This document shows, in pieces, positions 45,457 through 53,701 of a DNA stretch of 64,000 bases. Origin of the DNA: Mucilaginibacter sp. SG564. GTDB lineage: Bacteria; Bacteroidota; Bacteroidia; Sphingobacteriales; Sphingobacteriaceae. The stretch lies in contig NZ_JABGNA010000014.1 of the NCBI RefSeq assembly GCF_013149275.1, forward strand, positions 62,001-126,000, in the 5' to 3' direction. Position 1 is the first letter of the stretch, and the number at the start of each line of letters is the position of its first letter. The position numbers were made by a program, and so were the translations under genes. The notes under the pieces are model-generated. The model made no database searches and was not told the DNA's origin. It saw nothing but the letters and a program-made list of their open reading frames with translations.

Positions 45457-46476
45457 TTATTTAAGTTCGATGGTGTTATTTTTTATTTCGTAATCAATAC
45501 TTAACGACTTATTAAGCGCCTCCAAAACATCGGGCAGGTTAAAACCGGTAAAATCGGCGTTAAGCATGTAATGGTTTAATTTTTCGTTAACCACAATAAT
45601 GTGTGTTTTATACCTGGCATTTAGTGCCGGTACAATATCTTTCATCAGCTTATTATCAAATAAAAGGTTCTCATGATTCCATATTTTAAGCGCCCTTTCA
45701 TCAGATTTGATGATAGGCTTTAAGGTATGATCATGCGCAGAGTACACCGCCTTTTGATGTGGATAAAGCATCACATCTCCGCTTACTATATTTAACTGCG
45801 TGTTATTTATGCTTTGTTTGGTTTTAATACTTACCGACACTTTACCAGTTACAACTGCCACATCAGCTTCACTGCTTTTATCATTATCACGCACACGGAA
45901 ACTTGTTCCCCATACTTTGGTAATGATAGAATGACTGCTGATAATAAATGGACGCGCCGGATTTTTGGTAACCTCAAAAAAGCATTCGCCCGACATGGAT
46001 ACCATGCGTGCCGATGCTGCAAATACCTTTGGATATTTTAACTGCGCATTTGGATTTAACCAAACCGTTGTGCTATCCGGAAGTCTTGATTTATAAATAC
46101 GGTGGGAATTATTGGTAATTACAACTATTTCCTGCTGGTTATCTGTAAATGTATCTTTGTTGTCTTTACTTGCTCTGCGATATAAGCCTAATATTATGGC
46201 TACCAAAAGCACTGCAGCCACCGAACCGATCCATAACCAGGTATTTCTCTTATTTACTACTGGTATTTCTTCGTCATCTACAGCATCTATATGATCCAGA
46301 ATACTGTTATATATCTTTTCTTCCAACACTTTTTGCTGAGCGGCATTCAGAGTCGAAGTATAGCCCGCGTCATGATCAAATGATTGGTACCATTGTTTTA
46401 CCAAGGCAGCCTCAGCGTCTGTGCATTCGCCATTAATATACCTTTCCAGTAATTCAATAGATAGATGTTCTTTCAT
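45457..46476 (-). CDS. FecR-family anti-sigma factor, second system
   Basis: A 339-residue protein: cytoplasmic N-terminal domain of about 75 residues, one membrane helix (WLWIGSVAAVLLVAIILGLY, near 81-100), a periplasmic FecR domain (SRLPDSTTVWLNPNAQLKYP, MVSMSGECFFEVTK) and a C-terminal DUF4974-like domain (LLFDNKLMKDIVPALNARY). Its sigma partner is almost certainly the ECF factor at 47611-48288, but a MarR-GNAT gene pair on the opposite strand lies between them, an unusual break in a normally adjacent pair. Confidence 0.94.
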   Translation of the reverse strand: MKEHLSIELLERYINGECTDAEAALVKQWYQSFDHDAGYTSTLNAAQQKVLEEKIYNSILDHIDAVDDEEIPVVNKRNTWLWIGSVAAVLLVAIILGLYRRASKDNKDTFTDNQQEIVVITNNSHRIYKSRLPDSTTVWLNPNAQLKYPKVFAASARMVSMSGECFFEVTKNPARPFIISSHSIITKVWGTSFRVRDNDKSSEADVAVVTGKVSVSIKTKQSINNTQLNIVSGDVMLYPHQKAVYSAHDHTLKPIIKSDERALKIWNHENLLFDNKLMKDIVPALNARYKTHIIVVNEKLNHYMLNADFTGFNLPDVLEALNKSLSIDYEIKNNTIELK

Positions 46477-46599
46477 GAAAAGAAAAAATTCGGTTTATAC
46501 TATCATCGACGTTTGAGAAAGGCACATCCCTTAGTCTGGATAAAAAAAAATTAAAAAAATTCATTGGTGACCTTATTTATAAAAGAAATTTTAAAATAC

Positions 46600-46633
46600 A
46601 GTTGACAAAGTCAACTATATTTATCTATGTTTG
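46600..46633 (+). promoter_or_regulatory. MarR-gene promoter with overlapping palindromic operator
   Basis: A palindrome, AGTTGAC-AAA-GTCAACT, spans 46600-46616. Its TTG at 46602-46604 is at the right distance (21 bases) from a full -7 match, TATGTTTG, at 46626-46633, so it doubles as the -33 element. The start codon ATG is only 5 bases after the -7 box, so the transcript would be leaderless or nearly so. Autorepression by the MarR protein is the obvious reading. Confidence 0.75.
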
Positions 46634-46637
46634 TTTC

Positions 46638-47081
46638 ATGGCTACATTCACAAATCCTATAGCTAACATCCGGGCCTTTAACCGATTTTATACCGATATT
46701 ATTGGTCTGCTCGATAGGCATTTACTACATAGCAGGTACTCCCTGGCCGAAGCACGGATCATTTATGAAATATCCGTAGGCGAAAATTTGCAGGCATCAC
46801 AGATCATGACGGCTATGCATATTGACAAGAGTTATTTAAGCCGACTGTTAAAAAAATTGGAAAAAGAAGGCCTCATCATTAAAAAACCGTCGGAGCAAGA
46901 TGCAAGGGCCATGTTCATTTCGTTAACCGCAAAGGGATTAAGGGAATTTAACATCCTTAATAAAGCCTCGGATGAACAGATCAGCGCAATGACCACGGGC
47001 TTGAAAGCCTCAGATCAGCAGCAATTAGTTAACCACATGAACGCCATTATGAACATTTTAACAAAAACCGCTATAATTTAA
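46638..47081 (+). CDS. MarR-family transcriptional regulator
   Basis: A 147-residue regulator started at the ATG at 46638 (MATFTNPIANIRAF); a TTG at 46602 would place the promoter inside the gene. The winged helix is seen in LAEARIIYEISVGENLQAS, MTAMHIDKSYLSRLLKKLEKEGLIIKKPSEQDARAMF in parts, and SLTAKGLREF. It is followed after 5 bases by a GNAT acetyltransferase gene. MarR-GNAT pairs and fusions are known; the enzyme may modify or sense the same small molecule. Confidence 0.93.
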   Translation: MATFTNPIANIRAFNRFYTDIIGLLDRHLLHSRYSLAEARIIYEISVGENLQASQIMTAMHIDKSYLSRLLKKLEKEGLIIKKPSEQDARAMFISLTAKGLREFNILNKASDEQISAMTTGLKASDQQQLVNHMNAIMNILTKTAII

Positions 47082-47086
47082 TCCAG

Positions 47087-47593
47087 ATGGATACCCCATT
47101 AACATTAAACGACATTAAGCTAAGGACCCGCTTACTTCCGGGCGACCTCGGCTATATTGCTTATATACATGGCAAACAATATGCACAAGAGCTGGGCTAT
47201 GGCTTAAACTTCGAAGTTTATGTATTGGAAGGATTACAAGAATTTGCCCGGCACTATAATCCGGCAAAAGACAGGGTTTGGATATGTGAACATAATGACA
47301 AAATCATTGGTTTCCTTATCGGTTTTCATCGTGGAGAGACCGTTCAGTTACGGTACTTTATTTTTTTGCCCGAATATCGTGGCATAGGTCTTGGTAAAAA
47401 ATTAATGGATGAGTTCATGGCCTATATGCGAGAGATGGGATATAAAGAAGCCTACTTGTGGACTACCAACGAACAACAACCAGCCATTGCTTTATATACA
47501 AAATATGGATTTCGTCTTGTTGAAGAAAAAATTTCTCATTCGTTTGACAAAGCTCTTATGGAATTAAGATATGATCTTGTTCTGACAGATTAA
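47087..47593 (+). CDS. GNAT-family N-acetyltransferase
   Basis: A 168-residue acetyltransferase. The acetyl-CoA binding segment appears as LRYFIFLPEYRGIGLGKKLMDEFMAYMREMG in parts (R/Q-x-x-G-x-G/A form: YRGIGLGK), followed by LWTTNEQQPAIALYTKYGFRLVEEK. It is cotranscribed with the MarR gene upstream. The acceptor substrate is not evident. It converges on the ECF sigma gene, with 17 bases between the stop codons. Confidence 0.93.
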   Translation: MDTPLTLNDIKLRTRLLPGDLGYIAYIHGKQYAQELGYGLNFEVYVLEGLQEFARHYNPAKDRVWICEHNDKIIGFLIGFHRGETVQLRYFIFLPEYRGIGLGKKLMDEFMAYMREMGYKEAYLWTTNEQQPAIALYTKYGFRLVEEKISHSFDKALMELRYDLVLTD

Positions 47594-47610
47594 ATACAAA
47601 AGGGAGGGAA

Positions 47611-48288
47611 TTAACGCCTGATTACGCTACCCGGACTGATAGATTTAAAAAGATTGATGAACGGGTTGTTTATCTGAGGCATACGAAAACCGATTGAATA
47701 CATAACCGTAGCTTGCAAAACCAACACAAATATCAGGTAATGCGTTAGGGTTAAGCGTATCTGCTTGAGGGCCCTTGTCAGATGCTGTTCCACCGTTTTT
47801 TCAGATATGCCTAAATAGCTGGCTATTTCCTTATTGCTTTTATGTTCTTTACGGCTTAGTTCAAATACGGAGCGGCATTTATCTGGCAGGTGACTTATTT
47901 CTTCGTCAATGGTATATACAAGATCTTTCAACATGATCGAATCTTCGGTTGAATTATCAACTTCAGTATGCACAACTTTAAAAGCTTCTTTATACCTTGA
48001 ACGCACTAATTCTTTCCGATAAATGTCAATTACATGGTTAGCTATGGCCGAATGCAAGTATGCACCAATAGTAGTGTTGATCTGGAGTACTTGCCTTTTC
48101 GTCCAGAGGTTAGTAAATAGTTCTTGCACAACTTCCTCGGCCAACTCCCTGCTTCTTAATCTTTTATATGCCTCATCAAACAACTTTTTCCAGTACCGGG
48201 AGTATATCTCGCGGAACGCACCAAGCCTGTCTTGCTTCAGCAATCGTATCAGTTCCTCTTCGGACAGCTCTTCTGTGAAATCAATCAT
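47611..48288 (-). CDS. ECF RNA polymerase sigma factor with hydrophobic C-terminal tail
   Basis: A 225-residue ECF sigma factor. Region 2 is seen in FREIYSRYWKKLFDEAYKRL and ELAEEVVQELFTNLWTKRQ, region 4 in LPDKCRSVFELSRKEHKSNKEIASYLGISEKTVEQHLTRAL when read in parts. After region 4 it carries about 40 extra residues including a strongly hydrophobic helix, YLIFVLVLQATVMYSIGF, that might touch the membrane. It should control the SusC/SusD genes at 40264-45246 with the FecR at 45457-46476. Confidence 0.94.
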   Translation of the reverse strand: MIDFTEELSEEELIRLLKQDRLGAFREIYSRYWKKLFDEAYKRLRSRELAEEVVQELFTNLWTKRQVLQINTTIGAYLHSAIANHVIDIYRKELVRSRYKEAFKVVHTEVDNSTEDSIMLKDLVYTIDEEISHLPDKCRSVFELSRKEHKSNKEIASYLGISEKTVEQHLTRALKQIRLTLTHYLIFVLVLQATVMYSIGFRMPQINNPFINLFKSISPGSVIRR

Positions 48289-48510
48289 AAACCAGGTAAC
48301 AGTAGGTTAATAGGATGTAATTAAAACATTAACCAATCAACAAAACTGAAAAAAAAATAACAACCAACCAAGCCTGGATTGTAATAGTTTCGTTTAATTT
48401 TCATTTCTCCTCGTAACATTTTAGCTATTAAAAGTTTACAAAGTGTCATTAAAACACTTTGCTGTATAGAAACGGACTTGCAACTACATTATTATTTATA
48501 TAGCTAACAA

Positions 48511-48541
48511 TAATTAAAAGCAACAAAATTGCTTTTAATTA
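48511..48541. promoter_or_regulatory. Perfect 13-5-13 palindrome upstream of the COG0523 GTPase gene
   Basis: Arms TAATTAAAAGCAA and TTGCTTTTAATTA pair perfectly around CAAAA. A -7 box, TACATTTG, follows at 48543-48550, so a bound protein would block the promoter. The same architecture and the same GCAA-N5-TTGC core occur at 53589-53619. This is a strong operator candidate for a Fur/Zur-like or other dimeric repressor; the regulator identity is inference. Confidence 0.75.
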
Positions 48542-48571
48542 CTACATTTGCCACACCAAACAGACTGAAAG

Positions 48572-49549
48572 ATGAGCACCATACGACCAAAACCCGTTAC
48601 CATAATTACAGGATTTTTGGGGGCAGGTAAAACCACTTTTCTGAATGGGTTGATAGCCTACAAAAACACCGAAAAACTGGCCGTGATCGAAAACGAGTTT
48701 GGTCAGGAAGGAATAGATGGCCAATTGGTTATCTGCGCGGATGACAAGCTATTTGAACTCAGCAATGGGTGTTTATGCTGTACGTTGAATGAAGATTTTT
48801 ACTCGCTGCTGGAAGTTTTATGGGAAGGACGCGAAGAATTTGATGAACTGGTGATAGAAACCACGGGAATAGCCAATCCCGCATCGGTAGCGGCACCATT
48901 TCTTACCAATGCTAATGTACCTTATTATTACAAGCTTAACCGGGTGATATGCCTGGTAGACGCCCATAATATTGAGCAGCAACTACATGAAACCGACGAA
49001 GCACGCAATCAGATCAGCTTTAGTGATATTTTACTCATCACTAAAACAGACATGGTAGATATCGAACAACTGGCCCATATCGAAAAACTTTTAAAAGGCA
49101 TTAACCCGTTGGCTGTTGTATTGTCTGGCTATCGTGATTGCTACCCTTTTACCCAAATTTACGAGGTAACACGCGGAACTGTGGCCGAGGCTAAATCGTC
49201 CAAACCCACCAACCGCACCTTTACACTGCAACGCCATCAACATGAAGACCTGGTTTCATTAAGTTTTAACTTCGTCGAACCTTTTGATCTGCAACTGCTA
49301 TCGCACCGGTTAACCGTTTTTCTGAATTTTCAAGCCAAGGATGTTTACCGGGTAAAAGGTATTTTTAGTATTCACAACCAAACACAAAAAGTCATCATAC
49401 AATCGGTCATGAATGATCTGGCAGTTGCAACCGGGGATACCTGGACTACTGAAGCCGAGAGAAACAGCCGTATTGTATTTATTGGTAAAAACCTGAACCC
49501 TAACGGGTTCGAGAAAATGTTGAGACAATGCTTATACCGACACATTTAA
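48572..49549 (+). CDS. CobW/COG0523 (G3E) GTPase, probable metal chaperone
   Basis: A 325-residue G3E P-loop GTPase. The Walker A motif is GFLGAGKTTF near residues 13-22, the metal-binding CxCC is GCLCCTLN near 67-74, EFGQEGIDG and TTGIANPASV are switch and G3-type segments, and TKTDMVD is the G4 region. The C-terminal CobW domain begins near 215 (RHQHEDLVSLSF). COG0523 proteins deliver metals, often zinc under zinc limitation (ZNG1-type), and are commonly under Zur control. The palindrome at 48511-48541 fits such regulation. Its end overlaps the start of lgt by 22 bases. Confidence 0.93.
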   Translation: MSTIRPKPVTIITGFLGAGKTTFLNGLIAYKNTEKLAVIENEFGQEGIDGQLVICADDKLFELSNGCLCCTLNEDFYSLLEVLWEGREEFDELVIETTGIANPASVAAPFLTNANVPYYYKLNRVICLVDAHNIEQQLHETDEARNQISFSDILLITKTDMVDIEQLAHIEKLLKGINPLAVVLSGYRDCYPFTQIYEVTRGTVAEAKSSKPTNRTFTLQRHQHEDLVSLSFNFVEPFDLQLLSHRLTVFLNFQAKDVYRVKGIFSIHNQTQKVIIQSVMNDLAVATGDTWTTEAERNSRIVFIGKNLNPNGFEKMLRQCLYRHI

Positions 49550-50391
49550 ATACATACGGGTACATTACCTGGAATCCAGATCCCAACATTTTTGATTTAG
49601 GCTTTTATGCCTTACGCTGGTATTCTTTTTTATTTTTAGGTGGCTTTATACTGAGTTATCTGATCATTAAACATCGCTTTAAGATCGCCTGTATTAACCC
49701 GCGCCTGCTTGAGCAGCTTGCTATCTATATAGTAACAGGTACGCTTGTTGGCGCCCGGCTGGGGCATTGCATATTTTATGATTGGGATTACTACCATTCA
49801 CATCTCATAGAGATAATCTTACCTTTTCAGTTCACGCCTCATTTTAAAATCACAGGCTATCAGGGACTGGCCAGCCATGGTGGTGGCATTGGTATATTTA
49901 TAGCATTATGGCTTTATCATCATCAATACCACAAGCATATTAATTTATTGTGGGTTATGGATCAACTGGCTTTAGTTGTTCCACTGGCCGGGTGTTTTAT
50001 CAGACTGGGCAATCTCATGAACTCGGAAATTATCGGTCGGCCAACAGAGCTCAACTGGGCATTCATTTTTGTGCGGGATGATGGCATTCCCAGGCATCCG
50101 GCGCAGCTTTATGAAGCCTTGGCATACGTTGGTATTTTTATTATTTTGAACTTACTGGCCAAATATAGGCCATCAAAAAATGGCTTTCTGCTCGGTTTAT
50201 TTTTGACATTGGTATTTACCGCGAGGTTCTTGTTAGAAGGGCTTAAGGAAGACCAGGCAGCCTTTGAAGCTCATATGTCATTAAACATGGGCCAATTATT
50301 AAGCATTCCTTTTGTTGTGGCCGGCATTATCCTAATGATTGTTAAAAGCGGAAAGCGTACCAAAATACCTGATGAAATAAAAACGGCATAA
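49528..50391 (+). CDS. lgt: Prolipoprotein diacylglyceryl transferase
   Basis: A 287-residue multi-spanning inner-membrane enzyme that transfers diacylglycerol from phosphatidylglycerol to the lipobox Cys of prolipoproteins. The Lgt signature is clear: GCFIRLGNLMNSEIIG near residues 163-178, together with the early region LGFYALRWYSFLF and the conserved RHPAQLYEA near 190-198. Its start lies 22 bases inside the COG0523 gene, so translation is probably coupled. Placement under a metal-type promoter is unusual for a housekeeping enzyme; it may be a second Lgt copy of the genome, which cannot be told from this window. Confidence 0.95.
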   Translation: MLIPTHLNTYGYITWNPDPNIFDLGFYALRWYSFLFLGGFILSYLIIKHRFKIACINPRLLEQLAIYIVTGTLVGARLGHCIFYDWDYYHSHLIEIILPFQFTPHFKITGYQGLASHGGGIGIFIALWLYHHQYHKHINLLWVMDQLALVVPLAGCFIRLGNLMNSEIIGRPTELNWAFIFVRDDGIPRHPAQLYEALAYVGIFIILNLLAKYRPSKNGFLLGLFLTLVFTARFLLEGLKEDQAAFEAHMSLNMGQLLSIPFVVAGIILMIVKSGKRTKIPDEIKTA

Positions 50392-50393
50392 AC

Positions 50394-50431
50394 AAAAAAG
50401 GGTTACCTGTATATACAAGTAACCCTTTTTT
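50394..50431. terminator. Shared bidirectional terminator between lgt and the S46 peptidase gene
   Basis: AAAAAAGGGTTAC at 50394-50406 and GTAACCCTTTTTT at 50419-50431 form a perfect 13-bp stem with A and T runs on both sides. It ends both converging operons. Confidence 0.88.
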
Positions 50432-50444
50432 AATTAAATTGATA

Positions 50445-52613
50445 TTAATTTTTATGAATATCCAATTCACTGATCAGGTTATCGGCATGGCCTAATTTAT
50501 CCATACACCACAACACATAGCGAATATCTACACAAATAGTTCTTTTATATTTTTTGTCGAAAGCAATATCCCCACTCATGGCTTCCCAGTTACCATCAAA
50601 CGCTAAACCAATCAATTCACCATTACCATTTATAACCGGCGAACCAGAGTTTCCGCCTGTAATATCATCATTGGTGATAAAACATACGGGTACCGTACCA
50701 TCAATAGCATACTGGCCAAAATCTTTTTTCTTATAAGCATCAATTAATGAGGCTGGTAAATCAAATTCACTATCGCCAGGTTTATACTTTTTCATCACCT
50801 CATCTAAATTAGTAGTGATATTATACTGTTTGCCATCCTTTGAGGCATAATCCTGCACATTACCATAGCTGATACGCATAGTTGAATTGGCATCCGGATA
50901 CATAAGCCTACCTTGATTTTTTTCAAGCAAAGCCTGGAGATACAGCTTATCCAACTTTTCTTTCTGCGCCTCAAAATCGCCAACCTTTGAACCAAAAGTA
51001 TTACGGGCATAAGTGCGGGGACTTACCTGACTGGCGTATTGATAAGCCAGATCGTTACCTAACACTTCGATAGATGGATTTTGCATAAACGCCTTAAATT
51101 TATCCGGGTTAATCACAACACTCTTGCTCCAGAGCTCATTAGCGAATTTTGTAAATGATTCTTCAACGGTAGCTCCCTTGTATTTCTTAACAATGTCCTC
51201 AATAAACTGTGGATGTTGTTCTTTCGGAACACCGGCATAATAAGTGGTCATGATCTGCGCAAAGATCTTTTTATCAGCAATTTCATTATAGTTGCTCACA
51301 TAGCCATCGTTCACTTCCTTCAGGTCCTTTTTAAGGTCTTCTACAGCTTTGGCATCATCCTTACGGGCATCAAGACCTTTTAAGATATTATAGGTAACCA
51401 GCGTATTATAAACAAAGCCGGGAGCTAACAAACCCTCTTCTACAAAGGTACGATGTATGGCATATGGCTCATAGGCGGCATACATTTTTTTATAGCTATC
51501 CATTAAACCAGCATAGGCTGGTTTATCAGCAGCCCATTTTGTAAACTCAGCCTCTTCTTTTAGCTTTTGGTCATAAATATCCAGTTGTTTCAACTGTTCA
51601 GTTTGACCAATAAAGTACTTCCAATAATTGGCTATTTCGGCATATTTTGATGATAGCTTAAGGCGGGTATCCACACTCTTATTCATCTCCTCTTTCCAGG
51701 CTTTGAGGCGGATATCACGTAATTTTACAATTACTGGATTGGTCTCTTCGGTAGCTAACCGAACACCATTTGAAGTTAAAAACCTATCTGTATGGCCGGG
51801 ATATCCATAAACCATGGCAAAATCGCCATTCTTAACACCTTTGATAGATACCGGCAGGAATTTCTTGGGCACCAACGGCACATTATCTGCCGAATAAGCA
51901 GCCGGCTTACCATCTTTGCCGCTGTAAATTCTGAAAATGGAAAAATCTCCGGTATGTCTTGGCCATTCCCAATTGTCGGTATCGCCACCAAATTTACCTA
52001 TTGATTGAGGCGGGGCTCCTACCAAACGGACATCGTTATAGGTTTCATACAGGTACAAAAAATATTGGTTTCCATCGTAGAAATCGTTTATAGCACCTTC
52101 ATAACCAGTATTTCGGGTGGCGTCAACAATGAGTTGGTTTTTAACCTCTTCGAGTTTTGCTGCACGATTAGCCTCTGTAGCACCTTGTAAAGCGGCCGTT
52201 ATTTGCGGAGTTACATCTTCCATCTGTACCAAAAACTGTACAAATAACCCAGGTATAGGCTTTTCTTCGGTGTAATTTTTAGCATAAAAGCCGTTGTCCA
52301 GGATATCGTTTTGCGGTGTTGAATTGGCAGATATAGCCTCATAACCACAATGATGGTTAGTAAAAACCAAACCTTTGTTGGATACCACTTCGCCGGTGCA
52401 AAAACCGCCACCCAATGAAACAATGGCATCTTTTATACTGGCTTTGTTAATATTGTACAGATCTTCAGGAGTTAGTTTAAAACCCTGTTTTTTCATCTGG
52501 TCATAATTTTTACCTATTAGCATAGGTATCCACATCCCCTCATCCGCTTTGACCACATCCACTAAAATCAGCGGAAGCACCATCACAACAATCATTAATT
52601 TAAGTCTATTCAT
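50445..52613 (-). CDS. S46-family dipeptidyl peptidase, DPP7-like
   Basis: A 722-residue secreted serine peptidase with signal peptide. The catalytic His is in TNHHCGYEAI near residue 88 and the catalytic Ser in TGGNSGSPVING near 655. S46 enzymes remove dipeptides from the N-terminus of oligopeptides. The segment FDGNWEAMSGD just after the Ser has Gly at the position that is Gly in DPP7 and Arg in the acidic-specific DPP11, so DPP7-type preference for hydrophobic P1 residues is expected. It follows the thioredoxin-reductase-like gene after 17 bases and so may share its palindrome-controlled promoter. Confidence 0.94.
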   Translation of the reverse strand: MNRLKLMIVVMVLPLILVDVVKADEGMWIPMLIGKNYDQMKKQGFKLTPEDLYNINKASIKDAIVSLGGGFCTGEVVSNKGLVFTNHHCGYEAISANSTPQNDILDNGFYAKNYTEEKPIPGLFVQFLVQMEDVTPQITAALQGATEANRAAKLEEVKNQLIVDATRNTGYEGAINDFYDGNQYFLYLYETYNDVRLVGAPPQSIGKFGGDTDNWEWPRHTGDFSIFRIYSGKDGKPAAYSADNVPLVPKKFLPVSIKGVKNGDFAMVYGYPGHTDRFLTSNGVRLATEETNPVIVKLRDIRLKAWKEEMNKSVDTRLKLSSKYAEIANYWKYFIGQTEQLKQLDIYDQKLKEEAEFTKWAADKPAYAGLMDSYKKMYAAYEPYAIHRTFVEEGLLAPGFVYNTLVTYNILKGLDARKDDAKAVEDLKKDLKEVNDGYVSNYNEIADKKIFAQIMTTYYAGVPKEQHPQFIEDIVKKYKGATVEESFTKFANELWSKSVVINPDKFKAFMQNPSIEVLGNDLAYQYASQVSPRTYARNTFGSKVGDFEAQKEKLDKLYLQALLEKNQGRLMYPDANSTMRISYGNVQDYASKDGKQYNITTNLDEVMKKYKPGDSEFDLPASLIDAYKKKDFGQYAIDGTVPVCFITNDDITGGNSGSPVINGNGELIGLAFDGNWEAMSGDIAFDKKYKRTICVDIRYVLWCMDKLGHADNLISELDIHKN

Positions 52614-52630
52614 ACAATTGGTCTAAAATT

Positions 52631-53554
52631 TTAAATATAGCTATTGTCTATCAAATCCTTATTAATAAATGCACCAACCGCTGCCCCCAAAGCAACCGAC
52701 ATCGATACAGCACGCATTGGAGTAGTGTTATCACCTGCCGCATAAACTCCAGATATATTGGTTCGACCAAAACTATCAACATTAATATAACCCGCATCTG
52801 TGAGGTCGCAGCCCAGTTTTATAGGCAGATCGCAATGTTGTACAAAAGCCGGACGATTATACAAAGCATTTAAGTGATAAAGCTCATCGTTTTCCAGGGC
52901 TATGCCTTTGAGTCGGCCATTTTCATGTACAATCTCCCTGATCCTGGTTTCTTCTATATTAATATTGCGGGCCCTCAATTGTATAACCTGTTCCATACCC
53001 AATGTTGATACACCGTTTGTAAACAAGGTGATATCTTTTGTCCAATTATTGATGAGTTTAGCATATTCATAAGCGATGTCCCCATTCCCTAAAATCCCTG
53101 TTGCTTGCTGGCGTACTTCGTAGCCATGACAATACGGACAATGTATTACAGAAATCCCCCAGCATTCAGCAAAACCGGGGATATCCGGCATAGTATCTTT
53201 TACGCCTGTTGCAAAAAGCAGTTTTTCGGCAAGATATCTTTTACCCCACGACGTTTGTATGCGAAAACCAACTTCTTTTATGGTAGCTTCTATTGCTGTA
53301 TCGGCAATTAGTTTAACTGTATCATACATCATAAGTTGTTCGAGGGCTATTTGGGTGATAGCTGCAGGAGTTTCCCCGTCACGGGTTAAAAAGTTATGTG
53401 AATGTGGGGTTTGCTGGTTGCAGGGTTTACCAGAGTCGATCACTAAGACCTTGCGAAGAGTCCGGCCCAAAGAGGTGGCCGCAGACAACCCCGCGTAACT
53501 ACCCCCGATAATTATCACTTCAAAATCTGTTTCAATACTATTCATCACTTTCAT
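52631..53554 (-). CDS. NAD(P)/FAD-dependent oxidoreductase, thioredoxin-reductase-like
   Basis: A 307-residue flavoprotein. The FAD-binding motif is IIGGSYAGLSAATSLGR near 15-31, the redox pair is in HCPYCHGYE near 138-146 (CxxC), the NAD(P) motif GILGNGDIAYEYA follows and the C-terminal FAD contact is SGVYAAGDNTTPMRAVSMSVALG in parts. This is the low-molecular-weight thioredoxin reductase fold. A thioredoxin partner is not nearby, so it may reduce another thiol or act as a small flavoprotein reductase. Start could be Met1 or Met4. A perfect palindrome lies 35 bases upstream. Confidence 0.93.
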   Translation of the reverse strand: MKVMNSIETDFEVIIIGGSYAGLSAATSLGRTLRKVLVIDSGKPCNQQTPHSHNFLTRDGETPAAITQIALEQLMMYDTVKLIADTAIEATIKEVGFRIQTSWGKRYLAEKLLFATGVKDTMPDIPGFAECWGISVIHCPYCHGYEVRQQATGILGNGDIAYEYAKLINNWTKDITLFTNGVSTLGMEQVIQLRARNINIEETRIREIVHENGRLKGIALENDELYHLNALYNRPAFVQHCDLPIKLGCDLTDAGYINVDSFGRTNISGVYAAGDNTTPMRAVSMSVALGAAVGAFINKDLIDNSYI

Positions 53555-53588
53555 CTTATTATTCCGGGATGAAAGTTAATGAAGAATA

Positions 53589-53619
53589 AACATAAATGCA
53601 ACTTTATTGCATTTATGTT
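53589..53619. promoter_or_regulatory. Perfect 13-5-13 palindrome upstream of the thioredoxin-reductase-like gene
   Basis: Arms AACATAAATGCAA and TTGCATTTATGTT pair perfectly around CTTTA. On the minus strand, a TTG inside it lies 20 bases before TAACTTTC, a one-mismatch -7 box, so the palindrome covers the -33 element. It shares length, spacer and GCAA-N5-TTGC core with 48511-48541, so both are probably bound by the same regulator. Confidence 0.78.
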
Positions 53620-53701
53620 GTTATAAAGAAATAATAAATAATAGAAATAGCCAGACTTTTAAGCGTTAGCGTATTTATTAAATATGAAAAAATGAATGGT
53701 A

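Noticed and set aside
50445..52613. DPP11 (acidic-specific) assignment of the S46 peptidase
   Set aside because: The specificity position after the catalytic Ser reads FDGNW, with Gly, as in DPP7, not Arg as in DPP11.
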